A stretch of DNA of 64,000 bases from Bin76 sp963665765 (GCA_963665765.1 OY762464.1:2728001-2792000); one strand, 5' to 3'; numbered from the stretch's first letter, positions 52,700-61,796 are shown. The notes: a model not told the origin generated them from the sequence alone. Translations and numbers: made by a program.

Positions 52700-53884
52700 A
52701 TGAAACTGGTTATGAGACATTTTTCCCAGACAACCAGAATCGCGGTGGTCGACACCGAGACCACCGGCTTTTATCCGACGGATCGGATCGTGGAATTCGC
52801 GTGCGTGACGATCATCGACGGCGACATCGTGGAAGAGTACGAGACGCTGCTGCAACCCAACCGGGACCCGGGCCCGGTGCACATTCACGGCATCACCCCC
52901 TCCATGCTGGAGGCCGCTCCGGAGTTCCAGGCGGTGGCCGGAGACATCGCCGCCCGCCTTGATGGGGCGTTGCTCGTGGCGCACAACATCAGCTTCGACC
53001 TGCGGATGCTGCGCCAAGAGATAAGCCGGATTCCATCCATGACCTTTGATCCGGGCAGTGGTATCTGCACCTATCGCCTGACCAAGCAAAAGCTGTCCGT
53101 GGCGGCGCAGGAGGCGGGTATTGCTCAGCCTGATCACACTGCCCTGAGAGATGCCAGAACTTCGGCGCAGCTGTTGTTGGCTCGATCGGACCAGTGGAGC
53201 GACTGGATTTCCTCACCCGCCACTTGCCGTTGGGGGGGGGAGTCCACGGGCCTCACCTTCCGGCGACCGGGAGCACCACCCAGAAAGGGCGCCCTGAGCA
53301 TGCTGGCGCTCCGCACGGCTTGGCCGAGCACCACCACCGAAGCAGAAGTGTTGTATCTCGACACTTTGGATCGCTGCCTTGATGACGGCGAACTAAGCCA
53401 TGAGGAGCAAGTTTGGCTTGCCTCCACCGCCCGGGCGCTTCAGTTGAACGAGGACCACCGCCTGGATCTTCACCAGCGGTATTACGAGCGACTGGTCAAA
53501 CAGATTCTGGCCGACGGGGTGGTGACCCGAGAAGAGCAGGACCTTCACGACCAGGTAGCCTCCGCTTTGGTGATTGAAGGCGATGAGCGGCTCGGCGAGG
53601 TGCCCCGGGTTGATGAACAGGCAGTGGACCTGGCCCCGGGAATGCGCGTTTGCTTCACCGGGGTGGCCACGGTGGACGGTGATCCCATTCCCCGTGCGGC
53701 GCTGGAGCACCTGGCCCTGCAGGCAGGCCTTGAGCCCGTCAAGTCGGTCACCAAGCGTTGCGGTCTGGTGGTGGCCGGTGACGTTCGCTCCCGGTCCGGA
53801 AAGGCCAAAAAGGCCCGTCAATACGGGCTTCCCGTAATTGACGCCCAGCACTTTATGACGCTCATCGCCCAAGGGCGGGATTGA
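52700..53884 (+). CDS. DnaQ-like 3'-5' exonuclease with TerB-like and BRCT domains
   Basis: 394 residues from the ATG at 52700. Residues about 12-170 form a DEDDh exonuclease: IAVVDTETTGFYPTDRIVEF (DxE), LVAHNISFDLRMLRQEI (second Asp) and PDHTALRDARTSAQLLL (His and Asp), all four acids present. The middle (about 225-300) is helical with LDRCLDDGELSHEEQVWLAS and DGVVTREEQDL, a TerB-like pair. The C-terminal 80 residues are a BRCT domain (GMRVCFTGVATVDG, KRCGLVVAGDVRSRSGKAKK). Probably a DNA repair or end-processing nuclease. It shares its last base with the ion channel gene. Confidence 0.85.
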   Translation: MKLVMRHFSQTTRIAVVDTETTGFYPTDRIVEFACVTIIDGDIVEEYETLLQPNRDPGPVHIHGITPSMLEAAPEFQAVAGDIAARLDGALLVAHNISFDLRMLRQEISRIPSMTFDPGSGICTYRLTKQKLSVAAQEAGIAQPDHTALRDARTSAQLLLARSDQWSDWISSPATCRWGGESTGLTFRRPGAPPRKGALSMLALRTAWPSTTTEAEVLYLDTLDRCLDDGELSHEEQVWLASTARALQLNEDHRLDLHQRYYERLVKQILADGVVTREEQDLHDQVASALVIEGDERLGEVPRVDEQAVDLAPGMRVCFTGVATVDGDPIPRAALEHLALQAGLEPVKSVTKRCGLVVAGDVRSRSGKAKKARQYGLPVIDAQHFMTLIAQGRD

Positions 53885-54579
53885 TGGCCGGCGGTTATCG
53901 ATCGCGCTTGTTTAATCTGGACACGCGGGCGGGACGCGCCACCGAGGCTGCGTCGGGAATCGTTGTCATCTTGTCTTTGCTCACTTTGGTGCTGCACACG
54001 GTCCCCACTGAGGGGAGCGGCTTCGATGTTTGGCTGACCCGCGCCGAAGTGACTTTCTGGGTGTTCTTCACCGTAGAATATGCGGTGCGCATTTTCGCAG
54101 CACCCCACCGGTTTCGATACCTGCGCTCGTTCTATGGGATCGTTGATCTCCTGGCGGTGATAGCCGGGTTGTCGTCGATAGTGGCGCTGGGCGCCGCCAA
54201 GCCCTTGCGCCTGCTTCGGGCGCTGCGGGTTTTGAAGTTGGCCCGCTACAGCTCGGCGGTCGACCGCTTCTCCGAAGCGTTCGACGACATCAAAGATGAA
54301 CTGGCCCTCTATTCGGGGGTGACGGCGGTAATGACCTTCATCGCAGCATACGGTATCTGGGAGTTCGAGCACGAGGCCAACGAAGCCTATGGGAACCTCT
54401 TTGAATGCGTCTACTGGTCGGTGGCTTCCCTGACCATGGGCGCCGAGGGGATAGCACCGGTGACGGCGGCGGGCAAGATCTTGGCGATGCTGTTGGTGCT
54501 GATAGGTTTGGGCATTGTTGCGGTCCCTTCGGGCCTGTTCGCCTCGGCGCTATCCAAGACGAACAACCCCAAACAGTGA
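53884..54579 (+). CDS. Voltage-gated ion-channel-family membrane protein with atypical pore
   Basis: 231 residues from the ATG overlapping the previous stop (a TTG at 53881 is also possible). Six transmembrane helices fit: S1 IVVILSLLTLVLHTV, S2 FWVFFTVEYAVRIF, S3 GIVDLLAVIAGLSSI, S4 with spaced arginines PLRLLRALRVLKLARY, S5 and S6 (LAMLLVLIGLGIVAVPSGLF). The pore loop reads FECVYWSVASLTMGAEGIAP where potassium channels have TLTTVGYGDxxP, so the canonical filter is missing and the selectivity is unknown. It could be a divergent cation channel. Confidence 0.82.
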   Translation: MAGGYRSRLFNLDTRAGRATEAASGIVVILSLLTLVLHTVPTEGSGFDVWLTRAEVTFWVFFTVEYAVRIFAAPHRFRYLRSFYGIVDLLAVIAGLSSIVALGAAKPLRLLRALRVLKLARYSSAVDRFSEAFDDIKDELALYSGVTAVMTFIAAYGIWEFEHEANEAYGNLFECVYWSVASLTMGAEGIAPVTAAGKILAMLLVLIGLGIVAVPSGLFASALSKTNNPKQ

Positions 54580-54604
54580 CCGGACCACCTGGCAGATACT
54601 CCGG

Positions 54605-55627
54605 TCAGGCGCCACCGGCGGCGGGAAGGAACATGCCTTCTCCCAGGGGGTCGTCCCTGTCAAGCACCAACTGATTGAATCCGGTCAGAAAAGCCGAGCC
54701 GGCGATGGTGGGCACGATCGCCCGTCGCCCCCATATCTCGGTTTCCGATTGCACCGTTCCGGTGAACAAAGTATTGATCACGCTCTCATGGACGAAAGTA
54801 TCTCCCACTTCCAACTCTCCCCTCCCAAAGTGCCATGCCATGCGGGCGCAACTTCCGGTTCCGCAGGGGGAGCGGTCGAATCCCAGGCCGGTGGAGGTGG
54901 CGAGGTTCTGTCCGTCGGCGCCCGGGGTGACGGGGGGTCCGAAGAAAAGCAGTTGGTCGACGTTTTCGGGCATGCCCGGCGGCCAATCGGCCCGGTCCCC
55001 GAGCATCCGGTTGACTCGAAGGCGGATGCGATGGCTGAGCGCCACCAGTCCGGGCACCGATTCCACCTTGATCGGCAGACTGGTCTGTTCCACCTTCACC
55101 AAGACGAACCAGATGCCCCCAAAACCGATGTCCACTCGGTAGGTCTGTCCATCAACCTGCACCTCCAGTCCGTTCGCCGCCACCCAGGAGGGCACGCCCC
55201 GGAAACTGACCGACCGGACCCTGGCGTCTTTCACATGAGCCTCGGCCTTCACCAGACCGCTCAGGGTCTCCACCACCACCGTGGTGACCGGTTCGGTGGG
55301 CGGGATCCGGCCGGTCTCGACCAGGGTGGTGACCGTTCCGATCAGGGCGTGTCCGCACATGGTGAGCGAGCCAAGAGAAGAAAGGATGAGAATGGAAAGA
55401 TCGGCGTCGGGATGAGAGGGCGGAAAAGGCAGCACCGCATGCCAGGGAGCATGACCGCGGGGCTCTCCCACCAGCATCTTGATCAGGTCCGAGTGGTTGG
55501 CCAAAAGATGTGCTTCTTTCTCGGCCAGAGTGGCCCCTTCCAAATGGGGAAAGCCGTCGGTCACCACCCTGGTGGGTTCTCCGGCGGTGTGGGAGTCGAT
55601 CACATGGAGGCGGCGGATAAAAGTCAT
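54605..55627 (-). CDS. Proline racemase / 4-hydroxyproline epimerase family enzyme
   Basis: 340 residues. The catalytic bases are two cysteines: one in GSLTMCGHALIGTV (about residue 90) and one in GFDRSPCGTGSCARMAW (about 252). Both are present, so it should be a racemase/epimerase and not the trans-3-hydroxyproline dehydratase, where the first is Thr. DSHTAGEPTRVVTDGFP at the start is typical. Whether proline or 4-hydroxyproline is the substrate cannot be fixed by eye. Divergent from P5C dehydrogenase with 87 bp between, which supports a role in (hydroxy)proline use. Confidence 0.9.
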   Translation of the reverse strand: MTFIRRLHVIDSHTAGEPTRVVTDGFPHLEGATLAEKEAHLLANHSDLIKMLVGEPRGHAPWHAVLPFPPSHPDADLSILILSSLGSLTMCGHALIGTVTTLVETGRIPPTEPVTTVVVETLSGLVKAEAHVKDARVRSVSFRGVPSWVAANGLEVQVDGQTYRVDIGFGGIWFVLVKVEQTSLPIKVESVPGLVALSHRIRLRVNRMLGDRADWPPGMPENVDQLLFFGPPVTPGADGQNLATSTGLGFDRSPCGTGSCARMAWHFGRGELEVGDTFVHESVINTLFTGTVQSETEIWGRRAIVPTIAGSAFLTGFNQLVLDRDDPLGEGMFLPAAGGA

Positions 55628-55714
55628 AGGGCGTTGCTCCCGGTTGAGACGGAAATTGCCATTGCTAAATTTAGGTTTGTCATTCAGCTATTCGCGCAAA
55701 GGGTTTGAGTAACC

Positions 55715-57271
55715 ATGGGAAAGATCACCTATGCCACCATGTCGGCCGACGATCCGGTGCTGCACCAAGCATACGAAGAGGGACTGGCCACCGCCACGGG
55801 GCGGATCGGGCAAACTCATCCGCTGCTGATCGGTGGAGAGAAACGGTACACCGACGAACAATACGTGGAACGCTCTCCGATCGACTCTGAACTGGTGGTG
55901 GGCGTCTATTCGCAGGCTTCCGAGGGTGATGTGGACGATGCGGTGGAGGTGGCTCGGGCCTTTCAGTCCGAGTGGGAGGCGACCCCCTGGCAGGAAAGAG
56001 TGGCGATCGTCCGCCGGGCGGCGGAGATCATAGAGGAGGAGACTCCCGTTATGGCGGGATTCTTGAGCCTGGAGATCGGCAAGAACCGGCTCGAAGCGCT
56101 GGGTGATGTCTCCGAGGCGGTGGCCTTTGCCAGCTATTACTGCGACCGGCTGGAGGAGTCCGGTGGGCTGGAGAGGGCGATGGGAGAGTACGGGGTGGGG
56201 GATGTCAACCGCTCGGTGCTGCGGCCCTGGGGAGTTTGGGCGGTCATCTCTCCCTTCAACTTCCCGATGGCTCTGGTGGCCAGCCCCGTGTCGGCGGCGC
56301 TGCTCACCGGCAACACCGTGGTGCTCAAGCCTTCCAACACCGGAGCGTTGGGCGGGCTGCTGTTGGCTGACGCTTTCTCCCGCGCCGGACTTCCCTCCGG
56401 CGCCCTGCAGGTGATCACCGGCGGCGACGAGGCGGGCGACCGGCTTGCCCATCACGACCAGGTTGACGGGGTTACTTTCACCGGCTCCTACGATGTGGGA
56501 ATGTATCTGTACCGGACGGTGGCCTCGGGCCGCCCCAAGCCGGTGGTTTGCGAGATGGGCGGGAAGAACCCGGCGGTGGTCACGGCTTCCGCCGATCTTG
56601 ATCTGGCCGCCGAAGGGGTGATGCGGGCCGCCTTCGGGCTTTCCGGACAAAAATGCTCGGCCAACTCCCGGGTGTATGTCGAAAAACCCGCCTTCGAGGA
56701 GTTCGTCGATCTGCTCACCCGGAAGACCGCCGAAGTCCAGGTGGGAGATCCTCGCAACCGGGAGGTCTTCTTGGGTCCGGTCATCGACCGGGCTGCGGTC
56801 GATCGTTTCCGTTCGGCCGTTGATGCCGTCAAAGAAGCCGGAGGCGAGGTCCTGTCCGGTGGCGAGGTGGTCACCGAGGGGGATCTGGAGCGGGGCAATT
56901 TCGTGCAACCCACCGTGGTGACTGCGCCGCAGGACACCTGGATCTGGGAAAAGGAGTTGTTCGTGCCGTTCGTGGCGGTGACCGCGGTGGATTCCCTGGA
57001 CGAGGGAATCGACAAGTCCAACGACTCGATCTTCGGGCTCACCGCCGGGGTCTTCGCCGGCACCGAGGAGGAAGTGGACCGCTTCTTCCATCGGATCCAG
57101 GCCGGTGTCGTCTACGCCAACCGTCGGGCGGGCTCCACCACCGGCGCCTGGCCGGACATCCAGCCCTTCGGTGGTTGGAAGGGTTCGGGCACTTCCGGCG
57201 CGGGAAGCGGTGGTCCGTGGTACATGCGATCGTACGTGCGGGAGCAGGCCCGGACGCTGATCCGGGAGTGA
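55715..57271 (+). CDS. 1-pyrroline-5-carboxylate dehydrogenase-like aldehyde dehydrogenase
   Basis: 518 residues, length and motifs of the RocA/PutA-type P5C dehydrogenase. It oxidises glutamate semialdehyde to glutamate with NAD+. The NAD-binding region has VISPFNFPMALVASPVSAAL, TGNTVVLKPSN and VTFTGSYDVGMYLY; the catalytic Glu is in VVCEMGGKNPAVVTASADLD, and the catalytic Cys in GLSGQKCSANSRVYVEKP. The C-terminal GGWKGSGTSGAGSGGPWYMR is typical of this subgroup. Divergent partner of the proline racemase family gene. Confidence 0.92.
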   Translation: MGKITYATMSADDPVLHQAYEEGLATATGRIGQTHPLLIGGEKRYTDEQYVERSPIDSELVVGVYSQASEGDVDDAVEVARAFQSEWEATPWQERVAIVRRAAEIIEEETPVMAGFLSLEIGKNRLEALGDVSEAVAFASYYCDRLEESGGLERAMGEYGVGDVNRSVLRPWGVWAVISPFNFPMALVASPVSAALLTGNTVVLKPSNTGALGGLLLADAFSRAGLPSGALQVITGGDEAGDRLAHHDQVDGVTFTGSYDVGMYLYRTVASGRPKPVVCEMGGKNPAVVTASADLDLAAEGVMRAAFGLSGQKCSANSRVYVEKPAFEEFVDLLTRKTAEVQVGDPRNREVFLGPVIDRAAVDRFRSAVDAVKEAGGEVLSGGEVVTEGDLERGNFVQPTVVTAPQDTWIWEKELFVPFVAVTAVDSLDEGIDKSNDSIFGLTAGVFAGTEEEVDRFFHRIQAGVVYANRRAGSTTGAWPDIQPFGGWKGSGTSGAGSGGPWYMRSYVREQARTLIRE

Positions 57272-57283
57272 ACCCCGGGCCGG

Positions 57284-58834
57284 CTATCGGGAGTCGGCCA
57301 GGATACTTACCGCGGCGTTGCGGCCACAGGCGGCGATGACGCTTCCGCCCGGGTGGGTGGAAGCTCCGCACAGATAGACCCCGTCCACGGGCGTGCGATA
57401 GGGCATGCGCTGATCCCATGCATACGGGGGGAGGTGGTCGCCCTGGAAGATATGGCCGCCGGTCAGGCCGGTCTTGGCTTCGATGTCGGGTGGGCCCACC
57501 ACCTCAAAGTGAAGGATGGTGTCCGAAAAGCCCGGAGACCACTCCTCGATCATGGAGATCACCCGTCGACCCACCCGGTCACGGTGGTGATCCCAACTCC
57601 GGCCGTCCGCCCAGGCATAGGGAAGGTGCTGCACGAAGCAGGACAGCACTTCCACGCCCTCGGGCGCCACGGTGGGGTCGTGGGCGGTTTGGGGATAAAG
57701 CTCCGCCCAGATCGGACCGAGTTGCCCGCGGGTGGCGGCCCGATGGGATTGGTGGAGCCGCTCCATTCCGCTTCCGATGTCCACCATGGCCTGCGCCGAT
57801 GGGGCGCATCGGTTGATCTGTGGCAGTCGGGTGAGGGCGAAGTTAGCCTTCCCCACCGTTCCCACCATCGGCCAGGTCGCCACCTTGTGGGCGAATTCGT
57901 CGGGTATCCGGGCGTCCACCATGGCGAAGGTGCGTCTGGGATCGGCGCTCGAGGCAACAATCGGCGCCCCGATGCGTCGTCCGTCCCCTAACTCCACTCC
58001 CTGTCCGGGCAGAATGGCGATCACCGAAGCGCCGGTGATGATCCGCGCCCCGTGGGCCTCGGCGGCGTTTTGGATGGCCCGAGCCACCCCGATGGTTCCG
58101 CCCCGTGGAAACGCCCAGGTCATAGTCGAGGGTCCGGCCAACCCTCCCGAAGCATGGTGGAATTTGACGAAAGCGGTGCCCCGATCGCGGGGTGAGGCGT
58201 TGGTGCCGATGATCCCGTTGGCTGCTATCGCATCCAAGATGCGCCGGTCGGAGATAAACCCGCTCACCAGATCCTCAAAGGACTGCTCGAACAGGGTGTG
58301 CAGGACCTGTGGGTCGTTGCCCACCCGGTCGGCGATCATCTGTCGGGTGGGCGCTTGGTGAAGCCACAGATCGTCATCGTTTTTGGGACGGAGCTTGGAA
58401 CGGATGCCCTTCAGGTATTTGACCAGTGCCCCGAAACCCTTGACGTCCGCCGACGCCGCCCACCGGCTCATCTCCGACCAGGTGCGATCCTCGTCCAGAT
58501 AGTCGATGATCCCGATCCCCGGTTCAATCGGCACATAAAGCTGAGGGTCGGGATAGGTGAGATGAAGGCCCCGGTTGAATAGATCCAGATCGTCACAAAT
58601 CCGAGGATGGAGCAGTCCCACCATGTAGGAGCAGGTAGAAATGGTCACGCCCGGCCAGGGCTCTTCGCTCCCGGTCGACCCCCCGATCTGCTCCCGCTGC
58701 TCCAGCACCACCACCTTTTTCCCGGCCCGGGCCAGATAGGCGGCGGTGGTCAGCCCGTTGTGTCCGGCGCCCACCACTATCACGTCCCATTCGATCTGAT
58801 CCACTCTCTCGGTGGAGGCGCCCCGATCGGTCAT
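57284..58834 (-). CDS. FAD-dependent oxidoreductase, phytoene-desaturase/PYROXD2-like
   Basis: 516 residues. The FAD site is at the N-terminus: DVIVVGAGHNGLTTAAYLAR (GxGxxG) with VVVLEQREQIGGSTGSE. The C-terminal FAD signature GVYLCGASTHPGGSVIAACG is complete. The middle is the variable substrate region. Such proteins are annotated as NAD(P)/FAD-dependent or phytoene dehydrogenase-like enzymes; no carotenoid genes are in the window, so the substrate is unknown. Convergent with the aldehyde dehydrogenase (12 bp) and divergent from tRNA-Leu(GAG). Confidence 0.88.
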   Translation of the reverse strand: MTDRGASTERVDQIEWDVIVVGAGHNGLTTAAYLARAGKKVVVLEQREQIGGSTGSEEPWPGVTISTCSYMVGLLHPRICDDLDLFNRGLHLTYPDPQLYVPIEPGIGIIDYLDEDRTWSEMSRWAASADVKGFGALVKYLKGIRSKLRPKNDDDLWLHQAPTRQMIADRVGNDPQVLHTLFEQSFEDLVSGFISDRRILDAIAANGIIGTNASPRDRGTAFVKFHHASGGLAGPSTMTWAFPRGGTIGVARAIQNAAEAHGARIITGASVIAILPGQGVELGDGRRIGAPIVASSADPRRTFAMVDARIPDEFAHKVATWPMVGTVGKANFALTRLPQINRCAPSAQAMVDIGSGMERLHQSHRAATRGQLGPIWAELYPQTAHDPTVAPEGVEVLSCFVQHLPYAWADGRSWDHHRDRVGRRVISMIEEWSPGFSDTILHFEVVGPPDIEAKTGLTGGHIFQGDHLPPYAWDQRMPYRTPVDGVYLCGASTHPGGSVIAACGRNAAVSILADSR

Positions 58835-58898
58835 ACCGTCAGGATAAACTATCTCAAGGACCGGACCCTACCTTGCGGGGTATACTTCACTTGCCTCG

Positions 58899-58982
58899 GT
58901 CGGAGTGGCGGAAATGGCAGACGCGCTAGGTTGAGGGCCTAGTCCTCCACGGAGGGTGAGGGTTCAAGTCCCTCCTCCGACA
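58899..58982 (+). tRNA. trnL: tRNA-Leu (GAG)
   Basis: 84 nt: acceptor GTCGGAG/CTCCGAC, anticodon stem CTAGG/CCTAG with loop TTGAGGG (GAG), long variable arm, T arm GAGGG-TTCAAGT-CCCTC, discriminator A, no CCA. A TATACT -10 box lies at 58881-58886. Accessory genes begin immediately downstream, so this is another likely integration point; a copy of its 3' end is not seen within the window. Confidence 0.95.
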
Positions 58983-59053
58983 CTAGTAATACTACTGTTA
59001 CCCCAGGTCACAGCGCATTTTCCCTTTCCAGTTACTACTTACATTACTACTGG

Positions 59054-59341
59054 ATGCCGTCTATCAAACGAGGCAGTCAACGACCGCCGTGCCCACCCAG
59101 TCCCTGTCTTCTGGGATCATCTCCCTGCCGAACACCCCTTGCTCCCCGCACAACTGCTGCCAGCTCCAACGAAAGCCGCCTTGGAGCCTCCTGGGACACG
59201 TCAGCCGCCCTACGCGAACGGATTGATAAATGGGACCTTGGCGAGGAAGAGATTCGAAGGCGGCTGGAGTCTCAACCTCATCCCCTGGGACGGAATCAGT
59301 ATGACGCCCTGATGTCCTTCATGCCTATCGCGGGTTCCTGA
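59054..59341 (+). CDS. Hypothetical protein (95 residues), doubtful
   Basis: The C-terminal half (SAALRERIDKWDLGEEEIRR, PLGRNQYDALMSF) looks coding: charged, helical, like a fragment of a larger protein. The N-terminal half is Pro/Cys/Ser-rich and looks random. There is no good ribosome site. It may be a remnant. Downstream to 59639 (about 300 bp) I see no gene. Confidence 0.3.
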   Translation: MPSIKRGSQRPPCPPSPCLLGSSPCRTPLAPRTTAASSNESRLGASWDTSAALRERIDKWDLGEEEIRRRLESQPHPLGRNQYDALMSFMPIAGS

Positions 59342-59639
59342 AGGCTCGGACCGATTTGTTGGTGAAGGCATTGAATGATCTGTGCAATTGTGGCGATCCT
59401 CACAGCTCGTGACGGGCGGAGGATGCTAACAAAACCATTACAAGAGCAGGTACTCTAACTGGGACAAATGCTGACGTCAGTGCAGAAGCGCCTCTGACGA
59501 GGATGAGAAGTCAATTGAAAGTATGAAGGTGGCGTTGCTTTTTTGCGTAACGCCCAGCGACGCTACCGGTGGCCGTCCAAAGAGGGTCGCAGTGATACGT
59601 GCCATCGCGGTGCAGAACGTCTAGGATGCGTGTCGATCA

Positions 59640-59807
59640 TCACCACGGGTTGCGCCACAGCATCCTCTCATGCTTGCGCTCCATGCGGTAGGCATGAAAC
59701 ACCACCCCATCGTCTATTCTCTGCAGGACGACAATGGGATTGTCATTCATGTCGAAACCTATCACCGTCCGCGCCCCCTGTCTTGGGGTGTGATCTCTGC
59801 CTCCCAT
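59640..59807 (-). CDS. Small BrnT-like/toxin-like protein, possibly missing its start
   Basis: The minus strand gives 55 residues from the ATG at 59807 to the TGA at 59640-59642: GARTVIGFDMNDNPIVVLQR, IDDGVVFHAYRMERKHERML. This is the pattern of small BrnT-like or 'V-x-H-A-x-x-x-R' toxins. The same frame continues upstream without a stop as AFDHGYTEEDITRALLHP, which is also family-like, but has no ATG, GTG or TTG before a TGA. So the gene has either lost its start or uses a rare one. It lies next to the 111-residue gene upstream. Confidence 0.45.
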   Translation of the reverse strand: MGGRDHTPRQGARTVIGFDMNDNPIVVLQRIDDGVVFHAYRMERKHERMLWRNPW

Positions 59808-59881
59808 CGGGTGGAGAAGTGCCCTTGTGATGTCTTCCTCTGTGTAGCCGTGATCAAAGGCTGACGGAAGCGCTTCTAACC

Positions 59882-60217
59882 CTATGCCGAGACTCCGCTT
59901 TTTTCACCCCAGTATGTTTCAAGAGCTTTCCGCACCTCTGAAGAAAGCAAGGAAGCCAAGTGATCCCTTAGTTGGGCATCCATCCGCTCAAGCATCGACG
60001 CCGCTTCATTCACGGGAAGGTCACACAAGAACCGCAGTTGCTTAGCAGTGGGCCACTGAGCGAACCATGAAGCCACATTTGCCTGCACCCTCTCCAATTC
60101 TTCTCGTGGAGTCGGGCTCCCGTCGGGAGTCTCATCTGCGGAAGCGTGAGCTAGCCTCAGGTCATGTAAGTGTTGTCTGGACTCGGCATTGTCGTAGCAA
60201 GGATGCCATTCACTCAT
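59882..60217 (-). CDS. Hypothetical helical protein (111 residues)
   Basis: From the ATG at 60217 (a start at 60271 is possible; neither has a strong ribosome site). Mostly helical and charged: PTPREELERVQANVASWFAQ, WPTAKQLRFLCDLPVNEAAS and LASLLSSEVRKALETYWGEK. No known domain recognised. Position just before the toxin-like frame would suit an antitoxin or partner, but this is speculative. Confidence 0.5.
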   Translation of the reverse strand: MSEWHPCYDNAESRQHLHDLRLAHASADETPDGSPTPREELERVQANVASWFAQWPTAKQLRFLCDLPVNEAASMLERMDAQLRDHLASLLSSEVRKALETYWGEKSGVSA

Positions 60218-60334
60218 AGAACCGCAGTGTAGCCAGGTGCCGGTGATCACAACGCAGGAATGAAGGGCCACATCGCCTTGAACCGCCCTGGTTTTTCGGA
60301 GGGGTTAGGTGTGCCACAGCTTGGTTGACACGCA

Positions 60335-60887
60335 TCAACTCGGTGGATGACCGACTGCTTCATCCACAAGCGGGGCCAGATCCTTCCATGTTGTGAGAAT
60401 GGTCTCCACTATGTAGTTGCGGTATTCCTTGAGGTTGTCGCCCTCCCAGAACCTGCCTTTCGGAGGATCCAGGTTCCGAATAGGCTGGCCACCACCGGCT
60501 GGATCGTGGAAAGGCGGGACGAGCTTCCTTGGTGAAGGGCGACCTGTAACTTTCCACATTCGTCCTGACTCCGCAGATCAGCCATCCATGAGGAGGGAAT
60601 AGCGCGGACTTGCGAAACCATTCCAGTCTCACATTCGGGTCGTCTTTACCCGTCGGCCAACCCTCTCGACGCAGGCCCAGACCTGGCCACTTTCCTCCCA
60701 CTCGAAACGACATTACGCTGTCTTCAGCGATCCTTCCGCTTCTCAGTGCCGCGTCGAGATCGCCTTTGAGACTGCGGTAGAATCGATGTACGAACTTCGA
60801 CACTTGGACTTCAAGAGCAGCCCACTCCCTGATCCGCGTTTCATGCCCCAGAAAGAACTTGACCTGTTCGTCTTCGATCCGATTCAC
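60335..60887 (-). pseudogene. Partner gene of the PD-(D/E)XK nuclease, frameshifted
   Basis: It begins with an ATG overlapping the nuclease stop (60884-60887): EDEQVKFFLGHETRIREWAA, VHRFYRSLKGDLDAALRSGR, RVGGKWPGLGLRREGWPTGK. Near 60555 the coding sense passes to another frame, which continues RPSPRKLVPPFHDPAGGGQP, then WEGDNLKEYRNYIVETILTT and WKDLAPLVDEAV to 60335. The two parts together would make about 184 residues. Either a real frameshift or a sequencing error. The family is not recognised, but the tight coupling suggests a two-gene nuclease system. Confidence 0.6.
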
Positions 60888-61555
60888 CTGAACTGCGCCT
60901 TGAGCGTCCGCAGGTAATTCCTGACGACATCAATGCCACTGGCAACCTCGGCGGCAGACCGTGACTCGTTCAGAGCCTCCTCCAACATCGCCCGGACCTC
61001 GGGCCACGACAGGGTTTTGAAAGCACGTCGGGCGAACCGTGTGGTCGCCGTATGCGGCTTCCGGCCGTCGGGGGTCAGGAACAAGAAAAGAGGCGCGTTC
61101 TCGTTCTTGAAGTTCTCGTACAGATCATCGCACTGGCCCGGCTGCTCTGACGCGTCGACCTTGTTCTCGATGACGAGCGTGAAGTTCCCGCCCCACACAA
61201 CGAGGTCGGCCTCTCTGTCGTTCCGCCACTCGGAAAACGCCACCTTCCTCACTGCCAGTGGGACAGACACCGGTTCCCCGGTACAGTGTTCTACCAAGCG
61301 CTCCACGAGCCCACTACCCAAGCCGTGCCTAGCCGTCGGCTGCAAGAGCCACTTTAACATGCGAGAATGGGTGTTTTCGTGGCGGGCGAGACCCACGATC
61401 TCAAGGAAGTCCGATGGCCCGGTCAACCACAGCCCGTCCGAAATCAGACGATCATGATGGCGGCGCATCTCCGTCATGGCCTCACGCCACTCGGCAAGGA
61501 GCCTCCCCATCCGACGCACAGCGATCTCGTCCCACTCGCTCTCCATCGCACACAT
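60884..61555 (-). CDS. PD-(D/E)XK nuclease superfamily protein
   Basis: 223 residues from the ATG at 61555, chosen because GGGAGG lies five bases upstream. A longer frame runs into the IS and is rejected. After a helical start it has NTHSRMLKWLLQPTARHGLG, then the nuclease core WRNDREADLVVWGGNFTLVI with ENKVDASEQPGQCDDLYENF: Asp in EADLVV and E-x-K in ENK, as in the PDDEXK_4 group. These proteins occur in defence islands, often as lone or two-gene systems. Coupled by a 4-bp overlap to the frameshifted partner gene downstream. Confidence 0.8.
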   Translation of the reverse strand: MCAMESEWDEIAVRRMGRLLAEWREAMTEMRRHHDRLISDGLWLTGPSDFLEIVGLARHENTHSRMLKWLLQPTARHGLGSGLVERLVEHCTGEPVSVPLAVRKVAFSEWRNDREADLVVWGGNFTLVIENKVDASEQPGQCDDLYENFKNENAPLFLFLTPDGRKPHTATTRFARRAFKTLSWPEVRAMLEEALNESRSAAEVASGIDVVRNYLRTLKAQFR

Positions 61556-61796
61556 ACGCGCCTCCCACGAGAGGACACGACTAACCGAAGATGTGCCTAC
61601 AGGGGGTATGCCCGAAACGATAGCGACCTCATCTCCCGCGCCCGCCCCGACAACGGCACCTGGTGCACGCCCCGACTCCACATCCCCTCCGCCGGGATCC
61701 ACCACTCCCGCCCTCAATGCAACCCAGCACATCCGCCCTAGCGAAGTAAAAGAGACGAGTGTGGTACCACTCGCTGGGTAGGACAGGCGTGTCCAG

